Positions 1 through 7,830 of a stretch of 21,050 nt of DNA are shown piece after piece. Both the position numbers and the translations under genes were made by a program. The notes beneath the pieces are model-generated. The model saw only the letters and a program-made list of their open reading frames with translations. It did no database searches and was not told the DNA's origin. Source of the DNA: Candidatus Magasanikiibacteriota bacterium (GTDB taxonomy: Bacteria > Patescibacteriota > Patescibacteriia > Magasanikbacterales > GWA2-37-8); contig CAINUM010000099.1 in NCBI GenBank assembly GCA_903853785.1, positions 1 to 21,050 on the forward strand, written 5' to 3'. Numbering within the stretch: the stretch's first letter is position 1; each line of letters starts with the position of its first letter.

Positions 1-2
1 GA

Positions 3-1307
3 TCAATCAGTTTTTCTTTAATAGTAATGGGTGTTACTGGTTATGCTATTTTAGAAAATCATGCATCTAGTCACAAGCACAACCGTGAAATGGCATTTCA
101 AATTGCCGAAGCCGGTGTGAATTATTATCGCTGGCATTTGGCGCACAATAAAACCGACTATCAAGATGGAACTGGGCACGCCGGTCCGTATGTTCACAAC
201 TTCGAAGATAAGGATGGAAATGTGATCGGGCAATTTTCATTGAATATTACACCACCAGCAATGGGCTCTACACTAGTAACTGTCCAATCAACGGGCTGGT
301 TAAACAAACAAATATCGAGCAAAAGAACGTTAAAAGTGCGCTTAGGTTTTCCTGCATTAACAGATTATGCATTTTTAACTAACACAGACGTATGGATCGG
401 AGACAATGAAATTGTACATGGAAAATTTCATGCTAATGGCGGTATACGTTTTGATGGAACTACAGACGCACTTTTAACTTCAGCTGTTCCTACATATACT
501 TGTAAAGCTTTTCATGGCTGTGGCAACCAAACAAAACCTGGTATCTGGGGTGCAGGTGGTCCGACAACTTACTGGAATTTTCCAGCGCCAGCACAAGATT
601 TTTCCGCCGTCACTGCTAAGTTGGCAGAAATTAAAACCAACTCAAAACCGCCTAATACCGGAATATATTTATCATCTTCAGGCAAACAAGGGTGGAGATT
701 ACAGTTTCTATCAAACGGCACTATCAAGGCCTATAAAGTAAACACAACCAATTGTTACAAAGGTCAAGATGTAAATAGTAATAATTTTTTCTGGCCATGC
801 ATTGATATCGCCACACTTGGAACTGCCACTACATATAATATGCCGGCAAATGGCTATATATATGTAGAAGATAATGTGTGGGTCGATGGTACAGTCAACG
901 GTCGAGCCACTGTAGGAACTGCCACCGGGAAATCAATCATGATCAATGGAAACGTGTTGTATTCAGCAAAGGATGGTGGTGATGTATTGGGTTTGATAGC
1001 AGAACAAAATATTTTAATTCCACATGATTCTCCTGAAAATTTGGAAGTTGACGCGGCGGTGTTGGCCCAAAATGGAGCAGCTAAGAGATATTATTATCCT
1101 AGTGATATGAAAACCAGTTTAACAATTTATGGTTCAGTAATTTCGAGTGGCTTGTGGACTTGGAGTTGGGTATCTGGAGGTGGTGCAGTCGTGTCTGGGT
1201 ATAGAAATACCAATGCTACTTATGATGCGAATCTAACCTATGGTCCGCCAATTGGTTTTCCTGTCGGATCGGAATATAATTTAATTTCCTGGGAAGAAGT
1301 GCAATAG
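3..1307 (+). CDS. PilX-like type IV pilus surface protein, 5' end missing
   Basis: The reading frame is open to the first bases of the window, so the gene starts outside it; the ATG at 27 lies inside the coding sequence. In-frame residues SISFSLIVMGVTGYAIL form the end of an N-terminal membrane helix, followed by an amphipathic stretch ending FQIAEAGVNYYRW. This is the usual N-terminal arrangement of PilX-like minor pilin proteins. The middle (about residues 265-370 of the visible part) is rich in short beta-type repeats such as IYVEDNVWVDGTVNG. The end has YDANLTYGPPIGFPVGSEY then LISWEE, a pattern I associate with Patescibacteria proteins annotated as PilX N-terminal domain proteins. The likely role is a surface-exposed minor pilin or pilus-associated protein. 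The helix, open 5' end and C-terminal pattern are seen; the family is from memory and function is inferred. Confidence 0.7.
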   Translation, partial: SISFSLIVMGVTGYAILENHASSHKHNREMAFQIAEAGVNYYRWHLAHNKTDYQDGTGHAGPYVHNFEDKDGNVIGQFSLNITPPAMGSTLVTVQSTGWLNKQISSKRTLKVRLGFPALTDYAFLTNTDVWIGDNEIVHGKFHANGGIRFDGTTDALLTSAVPTYTCKAFHGCGNQTKPGIWGAGGPTTYWNFPAPAQDFSAVTAKLAEIKTNSKPPNTGIYLSSSGKQGWRLQFLSNGTIKAYKVNTTNCYKGQDVNSNNFFWPCIDIATLGTATTYNMPANGYIYVEDNVWVDGTVNGRATVGTATGKSIMINGNVLYSAKDGGDVLGLIAEQNILIPHDSPENLEVDAAVLAQNGAAKRYYYPSDMKTSLTIYGSVISSGLWTWSWVSGGGAVVSGYRNTNATYDANLTYGPPIGFPVGSEYNLISWEEVQ

Positions 1308-1310
1308 CGA

Positions 1311-1338
1311 TTGCTAATTTTGGTGGGTTTGATATAAT
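1311..1338 (+). promoter_or_regulatory. Probable promoter of galU
   Basis: TTGCTA at 1311-1316 and a perfect TATAAT at 1333-1338 are 16 bases apart, 26 bases upstream of the galU start. The -10 is consensus; the -35 matches four of six. The site sits immediately after the stop codon of the pilus protein, so galU can be transcribed separately. Confidence 0.55.
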
Positions 1339-1364
1339 TTAAAAATAATATTTATAATCAAAAT

Positions 1365-2234
1365 ATGTCACAACAGATTCGAAAGTTAGTTATTCCAGTT
1401 GCTGGCCTTGGAACTAGATTTTTGCCTGCTACAAAAGCTCAACCAAAAGAAATGTTGCCGATTGTGGACAAGCCTATCATTCAATATGTAGTAGAAGATG
1501 CAGTTCGAGCTGGAATTACGGATATTATTCTGGTTACTGGTCCAAGTAAGCGCGCGGTAGAAGATCATTTTAGTCCAAACTATGAATTGGTAAATTTATT
1601 AAAAAAACAAAAGAAAAATGATGTTGCTGAAGAGGTGAAAAAAATTGCCGACATGGCCAATTTTATTTTTATTCGCCAAAAAGGACCGTATGGAAATGGC
1701 ACACCCGTACTCTGTGCTAAGGATATTATTGGCAACGAACCATTTGCAGTGATGTGGGGAGATGAATTTTTTTATACTCCTAAAAAATCTCAACTTGAAC
1801 AATTGATAGCTGTTTATGAGAAATATGGCGACCCAGTGATTACAACTTGTAAAGTAAGCGCTGAAGATACTAAAAAATACGGCATTATCGACGCCCTTGA
1901 AGTGGAAAAAGGTGTTTACCAAGTGAAAAAAATTGTTGAAAAACCAGGTCCGGAAAATGCTCCGTCACGTTTGGCAAGTTTGGGTGGATTTATATTAACA
2001 CCAGATATTTTTGAAGCCTTGGAAAAAACAAAATTAGGAAAAGGCGGAGAACTGTGGTTGTCAGATGCGAATGAAAAAGTCTTGAAAAAGCGTCCATACT
2101 ATGCTTGTTTGGTAGATGGCACTTATCATGATACAGGTTCAAAATTAGGATATTTAAGAGCCAATGTAGAATTTGCTTTGCGCGATCCTAAATTAAAAGA
2201 TGAATTTAGGAAATATTTAAAGAGTGTGGTATAA
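1365..2234 (+). CDS. galU: UTP--glucose-1-phosphate uridylyltransferase
   Basis: The 289-residue protein is full length for GalU. It makes UDP-glucose from UTP and glucose-1-phosphate in the cytoplasm, the donor for surface glycans. The nucleotide-binding loop GLGTRFLPATKAQPKEMLP lies at about residues 14-32, the metal-site region reads MWGDEF at about 131-136, EKPGP follows in the second half, and GGELWLSDA and DTGSKLGYL mark the sugar-binding end. GDEF in place of the more usual GDD is a small deviation. The start is ATG with no Shine-Dalgarno sequence, preceded by its own promoter. It has no sugar-pathway neighbours here; it separates a pilus protein from a solute-binding protein. The family assignment is secure. 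Confidence 0.95.
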   Translation: MSQQIRKLVIPVAGLGTRFLPATKAQPKEMLPIVDKPIIQYVVEDAVRAGITDIILVTGPSKRAVEDHFSPNYELVNLLKKQKKNDVAEEVKKIADMANFIFIRQKGPYGNGTPVLCAKDIIGNEPFAVMWGDEFFYTPKKSQLEQLIAVYEKYGDPVITTCKVSAEDTKKYGIIDALEVEKGVYQVKKIVEKPGPENAPSRLASLGGFILTPDIFEALEKTKLGKGGELWLSDANEKVLKKRPYYACLVDGTYHDTGSKLGYLRANVEFALRDPKLKDEFRKYLKSVV

Positions 2235-2235
2235 T
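2225..2235 (+). promoter_or_regulatory. Extended -10 promoter overlapping the galU stop
   Basis: TGTGGTATAAT overlaps the last codons of galU and lies 37 bases upstream of the solute-binding protein gene. It has a perfect TATAAT with an upstream TGTG, the same form as the pilin promoters at 5865 and 9813. No good -35 is visible. Confidence 0.4.
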
Positions 2236-2272
2236 TATAAAAATCAATTTTAGATTTCATCAGCTTTGTAGT

Positions 2273-3640
2273 ATGAAATTTGGTAAATTAATTATAATAT
2301 TTTCGTTAATTGCTTTTTTAACTACGGCCGGTTTTGGTTGTAAAGGATTATCCCAGACTCAAGTACAGGCAACCAAGCCTGTAACTTTGGAATACTGGAC
2401 AGTTTTTGATGATGTAGATGTATTGCAAAAAGAAATCAATGCTTACAAAGCTGCTCGTCCATATATAACCGTTAATTTGCGTCAATTACGCGCTGATGAA
2501 TTGTACCCTCGTTTGATTGAAGCTTTGGCAGAAGATAAGGGGCCAGATATTATCTCTGTTCAAAACAGACGTATTGGTGAGTTTGCTAGCAAATTGGTAC
2601 CAATGCCACCAAGTGTAAATGATACTTTGGTAACTGTTGAAAAAACAACTTTGGGTACAAATACTACGGTTAACACACAAGTTCGTCCGATGGTAAGTCT
2701 ATCTCAACTTGATCGAGAATATGTCAAAGCCGTGCGTGATGATGTGACACGTAGTGGTCAAATTTATGGTTTGCCTCTATCTATGGATATGATGGCCATT
2801 TATTATAACAAAGATTTATTAGACAGATCTGGAGTACCTGAACCACCAAAAACCTGGGAAGAATTTCAGGCCGCATCAAAAAAAATTACAAAATTTGATA
2901 AAAAAACCGGTAAAATTATCCAATCCGGCGCCGCATTAGGAACTGGAAATAATATTCCTGGAAGTGATGATTTGCTTTATTTATTATTTAGACAAAGTGG
3001 CGTTGGTTTTGTGGCACGTGACGGTCAAGCAGTTTTCAATTTGTCCAGTCAATCATCCGGGCAGATAATGGATTTTTATACTGATTTTGCCAATCCATCT
3101 CGAGACACATATTCATGGTCTGCCGAGCAAGGAGACGCTCTCGAATCATTTTTAAATGGAAAAGTTGGATTCTTTTTTGGATATAGTTATAATTTACCAA
3201 CTGTTAAAGCAAGGGCTTCACAATTTGATTTTAGATTAATGCCATTGTTTCAGTTGAGCCAAGACACACCGGTAAATGTGGCTAGCTACTGGATACAATC
3301 CGTATTAGCAAAATCAAAAAATCAAAACGAAGCATGGGGGTTAATTGATTATTTAACTCACTCCAAAGCCACCAAAGATTATTTAGATCAAACTGGCCGA
3401 CCAACTGCATTGCGAGCCTATATCGTAGACCAAAAAGCAAAACCAGATTTAGAGCCATTTGTAGATCAAATTTTAATTGCAGAAAATTGGTACAAAGGTA
3501 GAGATTACGCTGGAGCATATAGAGCCGTAGAAGATATGTTGACTCAATGGTTACAGCCTTCACCTGATCCAGATAAAGCTGATGAATGGCACCAAACTAT
3601 CTTGAACCAAGCAGCCGAGAAAATAAATCAGACTTTATAA
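2273..3640 (+). CDS. Extracellular solute-binding lipoprotein (family 1)
   Basis: The 455-residue protein has a lipoprotein signal peptide with hydrophobic core at residues 6-20 and lipobox GFGC, so Cys23 would be lipidated. The mature part begins with the family 1 pattern VTLEYWTVFDD (about 37-47). It contains GPDIISV, IYGLPLSMDMMAIYYNKDLL and PKTWEEFQAASKKI, typical of periplasmic sugar-binding proteins of ABC importers (COG1653-like). The C-terminal region includes a KVGFFFGYSYNLP segment and a helix with NQNEAWGLIDYL. No ABC permease or ATPase gene is in the window. Instead the stop codon is followed after one base by the first VirB2-like gene, so the lipoprotein is probably co-transcribed with three pilin-like genes. 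The substrate cannot be read from the sequence. The family is clear; any link to the pilins is inferred. Confidence 0.88.
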   Translation: MKFGKLIIIFSLIAFLTTAGFGCKGLSQTQVQATKPVTLEYWTVFDDVDVLQKEINAYKAARPYITVNLRQLRADELYPRLIEALAEDKGPDIISVQNRRIGEFASKLVPMPPSVNDTLVTVEKTTLGTNTTVNTQVRPMVSLSQLDREYVKAVRDDVTRSGQIYGLPLSMDMMAIYYNKDLLDRSGVPEPPKTWEEFQAASKKITKFDKKTGKIIQSGAALGTGNNIPGSDDLLYLLFRQSGVGFVARDGQAVFNLSSQSSGQIMDFYTDFANPSRDTYSWSAEQGDALESFLNGKVGFFFGYSYNLPTVKARASQFDFRLMPLFQLSQDTPVNVASYWIQSVLAKSKNQNEAWGLIDYLTHSKATKDYLDQTGRPTALRAYIVDQKAKPDLEPFVDQILIAENWYKGRDYAGAYRAVEDMLTQWLQPSPDPDKADEWHQTILNQAAEKINQTL

Positions 3641-3641
3641 T

Positions 3642-4331
3642 ATGAAAAAATACAATAAAATATTTTTTGCTTTGTTCTGTCTGGTGTTGTTTTTCTCAAC
3701 TAGCTCAAAAGCTTTGGCTGCTACGGACTGTCTTTGTTCTACAGACCTGGATAATGTTAGTGATTCCAAATTGTACAAGAATCAAAAAACAGTTTTAAAA
3801 GCTCAGTGTGTTGACGCTACCGAACCAAATTGTAAAATAGACAAACAAACAAAACTTACTGCTAAAAAACTAGTTCCAATTTGTGCTAAAATTGAAACTG
3901 CAGATGCATGCGCAGACAAAGCAAAAGAATGGGGTATTAAGTTTGATAGCATGTTGGCTTCTGGTAAGACTGCGGCTGACACAGCCGCTGCAGAAACACC
4001 AGCTAATAAAAGTGTATTATCAACATTAATTAATTCTTGTGGACAACAAGATATGGCGGCTGAATGTTTTGATATTACAGTTTTTATTAGTTTAATGCTT
4101 CAATTAACAAATTATTTGTTCGGAATCATTGGTGCTTTAGCTCTAGGCGCTTTTGTTTATGGTGGTTTTAATTTAATATTATCACAAGGAAATCCTGAAA
4201 AAATTAAAGTTGGAACTGGTGCGATGATCAATGCGGTGATTGGGTTATTGATAGCTTTTGGAGGGTATGTAATAGTAAGTTACCTAGGAGAAATTTTGAA
4301 ATTAAGATCTGAATTTGGGTTATTGAAATAA
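3642..4331 (+). CDS. VirB2-like membrane protein, N-terminal Cys domain (array member 1)
   Basis: The 229-residue protein has a signal peptide ending near ALAAT (about residue 27), then a mature region of about 120 residues with eight cysteines (C30, C32, C56, C64, C81, C90, C133, C142). Two membrane helices follow at about 155-180 and 196-220, joined by the loop SQGNPEKIKVGTG. The two-helix C-terminal module matches the TrbC/VirB2-type pilin layout; the loop keeps the GN-x-E core shared by all nine array members but lacks WMTA. It starts one base after the stop of the solute-binding protein and ends four bases before member 2, with no ribosome-binding site. It is probably an extracytoplasmic, disulfide-bonded subunit anchored by the module. 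The exact family and function are unknown. Confidence 0.78.
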   Translation: MKKYNKIFFALFCLVLFFSTSSKALAATDCLCSTDLDNVSDSKLYKNQKTVLKAQCVDATEPNCKIDKQTKLTAKKLVPICAKIETADACADKAKEWGIKFDSMLASGKTAADTAAAETPANKSVLSTLINSCGQQDMAAECFDITVFISLMLQLTNYLFGIIGALALGAFVYGGFNLILSQGNPEKIKVGTGAMINAVIGLLIAFGGYVIVSYLGEILKLRSEFGLLK

Positions 4332-4335
4332 CATT

Positions 4336-5316
4336 ATGAATTTTAAAAATATATTTTTTGTTTTTATATTCGGACTACTTATCGCAATGGCCACCCCAGC
4401 AAAGGCGGATGATTTTGGTTGGGAGTTATGTCAAGATACCACGAATAAAAGTAACTTAATGTGCCATTCTCTCGGGGGAACTTCAGCTGGGAGTTTTTGG
4501 GATTGCAGTAAATCAAAGAAGTATAGTACACAAGATGCTTGCTACATTGATTTAGAGATACAAAAAGCGGCAAATGTTAAGGCGGCTGCGCCAACCGCAG
4601 AACAAATCAAAGCAATGCAAGCCGCTGCCCAAAAACAACAAGAGGCGGATGCTTTACAAGCTGAAATGGAAGCAGCAAATAAAGCTCAAAATGAAGCTGT
4701 TAAAAACGCAATGGCCATCGAGGCTTTGAAAGCAGCAGGAATGGTTTGTGATTGTTCAAAAAATGGAGGGCAATGTAAAGATGATTTTACATTGGTGCAA
4801 GATGCTATTGATTATTGTATGAGTTGTGGCTTGCCACCACCAAAAGAACAAGTAAGCGCTCAAGGCTGTCCAATTGGTAGCAAAGAAATAGGACCATTTT
4901 TTTGTAGCTGTGGGTCAGGTGAAAAAGCCGTTTGTTCCCCATACGATACCTACAAAGAGCTTGATGAAAAATGTGCTAAAACTTGTGGGAGAGGAAATGG
5001 TCCGTGTCCGGCGAATGTAGCGGGATCATTAAAAAAATTACAACAAGAGGCAAAGGGACTAAATAAAGCCGAATTCGGGTTTGGGACTGCTGGAATTCTT
5101 CAAATTATTGGAAAGATGATTTCATTTTTGATGTTCCCAATTGGTATGTTCACAATGGCTCTATATATATGGGCAGGATTTTTGTGGATGACCGCTAGCG
5201 GAAATAGTGAAAACGTAAGTAAAGCCCAGTCAATTCTTGTTTGGACAACATTAGGTGTTGTGGTTACTATGGCAAGTTATTTAATTGTGAAAATGGTGTT
5301 TACTGAAATATTATGA
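4336..5316 (+). CDS. VirB2-like membrane protein, N-terminal Cys and Ala-rich domain (array member 2)
   Basis: The 326-residue protein has a signal peptide ending near TPAKADD (about residue 25). A Cys-containing segment follows, then an Ala/Gln/Glu/Lys-rich, probably helical or coiled-coil stretch (about 75-135), then a second Cys-rich segment (VCDCSK, YCMSCG, FCSCGSG, KCAKTCG). The total is 16 cysteines. The last 80 residues form the two-helix module, with loop WMTASGNSENVSKAQ between helices. The extracytoplasmic part lies N-terminal to the module, as in members 1 and 3. The stop codon TGA overlaps the next start as ATGA, so translation of members 2 and 3 is probably coupled. Pilin-like architecture is seen; the role is unknown. 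Confidence 0.78.
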   Translation: MNFKNIFFVFIFGLLIAMATPAKADDFGWELCQDTTNKSNLMCHSLGGTSAGSFWDCSKSKKYSTQDACYIDLEIQKAANVKAAAPTAEQIKAMQAAAQKQQEADALQAEMEAANKAQNEAVKNAMAIEALKAAGMVCDCSKNGGQCKDDFTLVQDAIDYCMSCGLPPPKEQVSAQGCPIGSKEIGPFFCSCGSGEKAVCSPYDTYKELDEKCAKTCGRGNGPCPANVAGSLKKLQQEAKGLNKAEFGFGTAGILQIIGKMISFLMFPIGMFTMALYIWAGFLWMTASGNSENVSKAQSILVWTTLGVVVTMASYLIVKMVFTEIL

Positions 5317-5843
5317 AGAAATTAATTTATTTAGTAGTTGTTGCCTTTATTTTTGGGATAGTGCCATACGCTTCGGCCGAGTCATATATGGTTACATGTA
5401 AAGTAACGGCCGGCACCGATAATGCATGTACTATTGTGGCAGATTTAGCTGCAGCGGACAAACTTAAAGCTGATATGTCAGCAAAAACTATTGATTGTAC
5501 AGTGGCTGCTAGTACTGCTGCATGTCCAGTTGTAAAACCAAGTGCACCAGCAGAAGTGAAAGACCCAGGAGTAGTAAAATTAGATAACCCCTTAGCTCTC
5601 AGTACCGATATTAAAGTTATTATAGGTACCTTAATAAAAGGTGTCTTGGGGGTGATGGGTGGTTTGGTATTATTGATGGTAGTGTGGGGAGGAATTACTT
5701 GGATAACAGCCGCTGGTAGTCCGGAAAAAGTAAAATCAGGATCACAAACTATATTGTGGGCATTGCTCGGAGCGGTCATCACTACAGCTAGCTATATTAT
5801 CTTAAACGGCATTATGGACGCATTCTTTTCAGGGGCTGATTAA
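5313..5843 (+). CDS. VirB2-like membrane protein, short N-terminal Cys domain (array member 3)
   Basis: The 176-residue protein has a signal peptide (about 1-22, ending YASA), then a small domain with four cysteines (about 28-75). A proline-containing linker PSAPAEVKDP leads to the two-helix module at about 105-172, with loop WITAAGSPEKVKSGS. GN is replaced by GS, as seen only here. It overlaps member 2 by four bases. It is the last gene before an internal promoter at 5846, so genes 2273-5843 probably form one transcription unit that may read on. The mature N-terminal domain faces the outside if the signal peptide is cleaved. Confidence 0.76.
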   Translation: MKKLIYLVVVAFIFGIVPYASAESYMVTCKVTAGTDNACTIVADLAAADKLKADMSAKTIDCTVAASTAACPVVKPSAPAEVKDPGVVKLDNPLALSTDIKVIIGTLIKGVLGVMGGLVLLMVVWGGITWITAAGSPEKVKSGSQTILWALLGAVITTASYIILNGIMDAFFSGAD

Positions 5844-5845
5844 TA

Positions 5846-5875
5846 TTGGCATTCGATTTATTAATGTGTTATAAT
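5846..5875 (+). promoter_or_regulatory. Promoter of the presumed major pilin-like gene
   Basis: TTGGCA at 5846-5851 and TATAAT at 5870-5875 are separated by 18 bases, and the -10 carries the extension TGTGT. The 12-base string TGTGTTATAATA is identical to the one upstream of array member 9 (9813-9824). It lies three bases after the stop of member 3 and 44 bases before the next start. Confidence 0.65.
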
Positions 5876-5905
5876 ATTTTTAATATGTTCAAAAAAAGAA
5901 TTGGA

Positions 5906-5915
5906 AGGGAGGTGA
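5906..5915 (+). promoter_or_regulatory. Strong Shine-Dalgarno sequence
   Basis: AGGGAGGTGA ends four bases before the ATG at 5920 and is a near-perfect complement of a CCUCC anti-Shine-Dalgarno. None of the other starts I checked in this window has such a site. It fixes the start of this gene and suggests unusually high translation. Confidence 0.8.
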
Positions 5916-5919
5916 CATT

Positions 5920-6303
5920 ATGAAGAAAATTATTGCAACGATTTTGTCTTTGACAACTGTATTTGCTATGGCTTTAGCTGTCACCGCTCCTTTAAAAGCT
6001 AGTGCAACATCAGGAACATTGGACTTAGGACTAACCTACGGTGCAGACACTGGTTTAGGAAACACAGACATCCGCACTACTATCGCAAAAATTATCAAAA
6101 CAGCAATGAGCTTGCTTGGTATCGTAGCGACAGTAATCGTTTTGATCGGTGGTTTTAAATGGATGACTGCTGGTGGAAATGACGACCAGGTAGGAGAAGC
6201 AAAAAAATGGATATTTTCCGGTGTTATCGGTTTAGCTATTATTTTGTCCGCTTACGCATTGTCCTCATTTGTAATCAATCAATTATTAGCAGCAACTGCA
6301 TAA
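5920..6303 (+). CDS. Minimal VirB2-like pilin, candidate major subunit (array member 4)
   Basis: The 127-residue protein has a signal peptide ending near ASA (about residue 30), a 25-residue polar N-terminus and the two-helix module. Helix 1 is at about 61-82, the loop WMTAGGNDDQVGEAK follows, and helix 2 is at about 98-122. There are no cysteines and no extra domain, so the mature protein is close in size and layout to TrbC/VirB2 pilins. It has its own extended -10 promoter, the only strong Shine-Dalgarno site in the window, and is followed by a strong GC-rich hairpin that may end or stabilise the mRNA. These features fit a highly expressed structural subunit; that is inference. It could instead be an abundant small membrane protein of another kind. 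Confidence 0.82.
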   Translation: MKKIIATILSLTTVFAMALAVTAPLKASATSGTLDLGLTYGADTGLGNTDIRTTIAKIIKTAMSLLGIVATVIVLIGGFKWMTAGGNDDQVGEAKKWIFSGVIGLAIILSAYALSSFVINQLLAATA

Positions 6304-6321
6304 GTATATTTATACTCAAAA

Positions 6322-6388
6322 ATAGAGAGTCAAAAAGGCGCGCTCGTTTCGTCGACAATTTCATGAAAGTGAGCGCGCCGCCCTCTAT
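6322..6388 (+). terminator. Large GC-rich hairpin after the major pilin-like gene
   Basis: GGCGCGCTC (6337-6345) pairs perfectly with GAGCGCGCC (6371-6379). Inside it TTTC pairs with GAAA, and outside it ATAGAG (6322-6327) pairs with CTCTAT (6383-6388). The flanks are AT-rich, and only a weak U-rich tail follows. It could be a terminator, an attenuator separating the strong pilin transcript from the downstream genes, or a 3' stabilising structure. The pairing is seen; which role applies is inference. Confidence 0.6.
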
Positions 6389-6446
6389 TTATTGGTCAGA
6401 GAAAGGAAAATATTCTTTCTTTGCTCAATAAAAATAAAAACAGAAT

Positions 6447-7115
6447 ATGCGATCGAAAATCTTTATATTAATTATTGCATTTTTTTCTATTTTTTTATTG
6501 ACCCCTGTTCAGGCGGCTGATTATGGTTTGGGTGCTACTGTGAAAGCTACTGGAGGTAGTTTGCCAACCTCGATAAAAGGCGCTAAATCATTACCTCAAT
6601 TAGCTGGTTTAATTGTTAATGTGGCACTATCTCTGATCGGGATAGTATTTTTTATTTTAATGTTATACGCTGGTATTAGATGGATGACAGCGATGGGAAA
6701 TTCTGAAGATGTGACTAAATCAAAGGATATGATCGTTCAAGCTATTATTGGGTTAATAATTGTCATGATGTCATACGCTATTTCTAGTTTTGTATTTTCT
6801 AGTCTTGGTGCTGGTGGTACTGGAAGTTCAACTGGTGCGGCCACCACACCAACAGGTGGAAGTGGTGGTGCGTTTACACATAAAGATGGTGAAAAGTGTA
6901 GTGCTGGCGCCATAAAAACAGGTAAATGGAACTGTGGAGCGGGCACTGCAGCAGGAGCAGGTTGTGATACAGGTGAGTGTCAAACACTATGTCGATATAA
7001 CCACAAAGACGGTGAGTGTGTGGCTGCCACAAGTTGCAGTAGTCCGAAAGTTCACAATGTAAGCGGGCTGTGTCCTGATGATGCAAATGATATATCATGC
7101 TGTTTCACACCTTAA
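6447..7115 (+). CDS. VirB2-like membrane protein, C-terminal Cys domain (array member 5)
   Basis: The 222-residue protein has a signal peptide ending near PVQAAD (about residue 24). The two-helix module lies at about 50-118, with loop WMTAMGNSEDVTKSK. A Gly/Ser/Thr linker (about 121-143) leads to a C-terminal domain with ten cysteines ending in SCCFTP. Here the extra domain follows the module, the reverse of members 1-3, but on a two-helix topology it still faces outside. No Shine-Dalgarno sequence precedes the ATG. The C-terminal domain resembles that of member 6 in using paired cysteines near the end. Its fold and function are unknown. Confidence 0.78.
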   Translation: MRSKIFILIIAFFSIFLLTPVQAADYGLGATVKATGGSLPTSIKGAKSLPQLAGLIVNVALSLIGIVFFILMLYAGIRWMTAMGNSEDVTKSKDMIVQAIIGLIIVMMSYAISSFVFSSLGAGGTGSSTGAATTPTGGSGGAFTHKDGEKCSAGAIKTGKWNCGAGTAAGAGCDTGECQTLCRYNHKDGECVAATSCSSPKVHNVSGLCPDDANDISCCFTP

Positions 7116-7141
7116 TATAAAATAAATTTGTTTTAAAAAGT

Positions 7142-7828
7142 ATGAAAAAGATAATATTATTACTATTTACACTAGCAATTCTCGTAACACCGCTGGCTGC
7201 TTCAGCCCAATTTGGTGCCGCGACTGGAAAATTGGATGCTGTGGCTGGAAAAACTGGATTAACAAATAGTTTTGAGGGGTCGGTAAGTGCAGTGATAACC
7301 GGAGTATTATCTTTAGCCGGTACGATTTTTTTACTTCTCACCGTTTACGCTGGTATTTTATGGATGACGGCTCAAGGCAATGAAGAACAAGTTACTAAAG
7401 CAAAAGGAATCGTAACCCAAGCTATCATTGGCTTGGCCATAACTATGGGGGCCTATGCAATTACCGCATTTGTCACTGGAAAATTATCTAGTGGTGGATC
7501 TTCTGGTGGCGCAAGTAGTCCATCAGCCAATTTAGGAGGAAGTGGCGGGGGTTCGGCAACTGGTCAATCATGTGCAAAACAAGGTGGTGCTTGTATCAAT
7601 ATAGTTTCTGGACAAAATCCTTGTGATCCTCCAGGATTAGATAACTATTCAGGCGGTGTATTGTCTGGAAGTTGTCAAACTGCAAATCAGTCCTGTTGTG
7701 AATTAGATGCGAGTGTAGAAAAATGTAATGCAATGGACGGCCAGGTATTATTGGGAAGTTGTGTAAAAGGAGTAAAGTTTGTAATAAATACGAATGTTGG
7801 ACAAAACAATAATTGTTGTAATAAATAA
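7142..7828 (+). CDS. VirB2-like membrane protein, C-terminal Cys domain (array member 6)
   Basis: The 228-residue protein has a signal peptide ending at about residue 22 (AASAQ), a short amphipathic N-terminus, and the two-helix module at about 45-115 with loop WMTAQGNEEQVTKAK. A Gly/Ser linker (about 118-140) joins a C-terminal domain with ten cysteines, including two CC pairs (QSCCELD and NNCCNK). It starts 26 bases after member 5 and ends two bases before member 7. Sequence and architecture show it is a close paralogue of member 5, probably from a duplication. It is inferred to be a surface-exposed, disulfide-bonded subunit. Confidence 0.78.
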   Translation: MKKIILLLFTLAILVTPLAASAQFGAATGKLDAVAGKTGLTNSFEGSVSAVITGVLSLAGTIFLLLTVYAGILWMTAQGNEEQVTKAKGIVTQAIIGLAITMGAYAITAFVTGKLSSGGSSGGASSPSANLGGSGGGSATGQSCAKQGGACINIVSGQNPCDPPGLDNYSGGVLSGSCQTANQSCCELDASVEKCNAMDGQVLLGSCVKGVKFVINTNVGQNNNCCNK

Positions 7829-7830
7829 TT

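Noticed and set aside
5327..5782. 151-codon minus-strand ORF
   Set aside because: It is antisense to array member 3, whose signal peptide, helices and ATGA overlap are clear; the product is compositionally a mirror of that gene.
6207..6431. 74-codon plus-strand ORF across the end of array member 4
   Set aside because: It is out of frame with a well-supported gene and reads through the hairpin region; no start signal or protein features.
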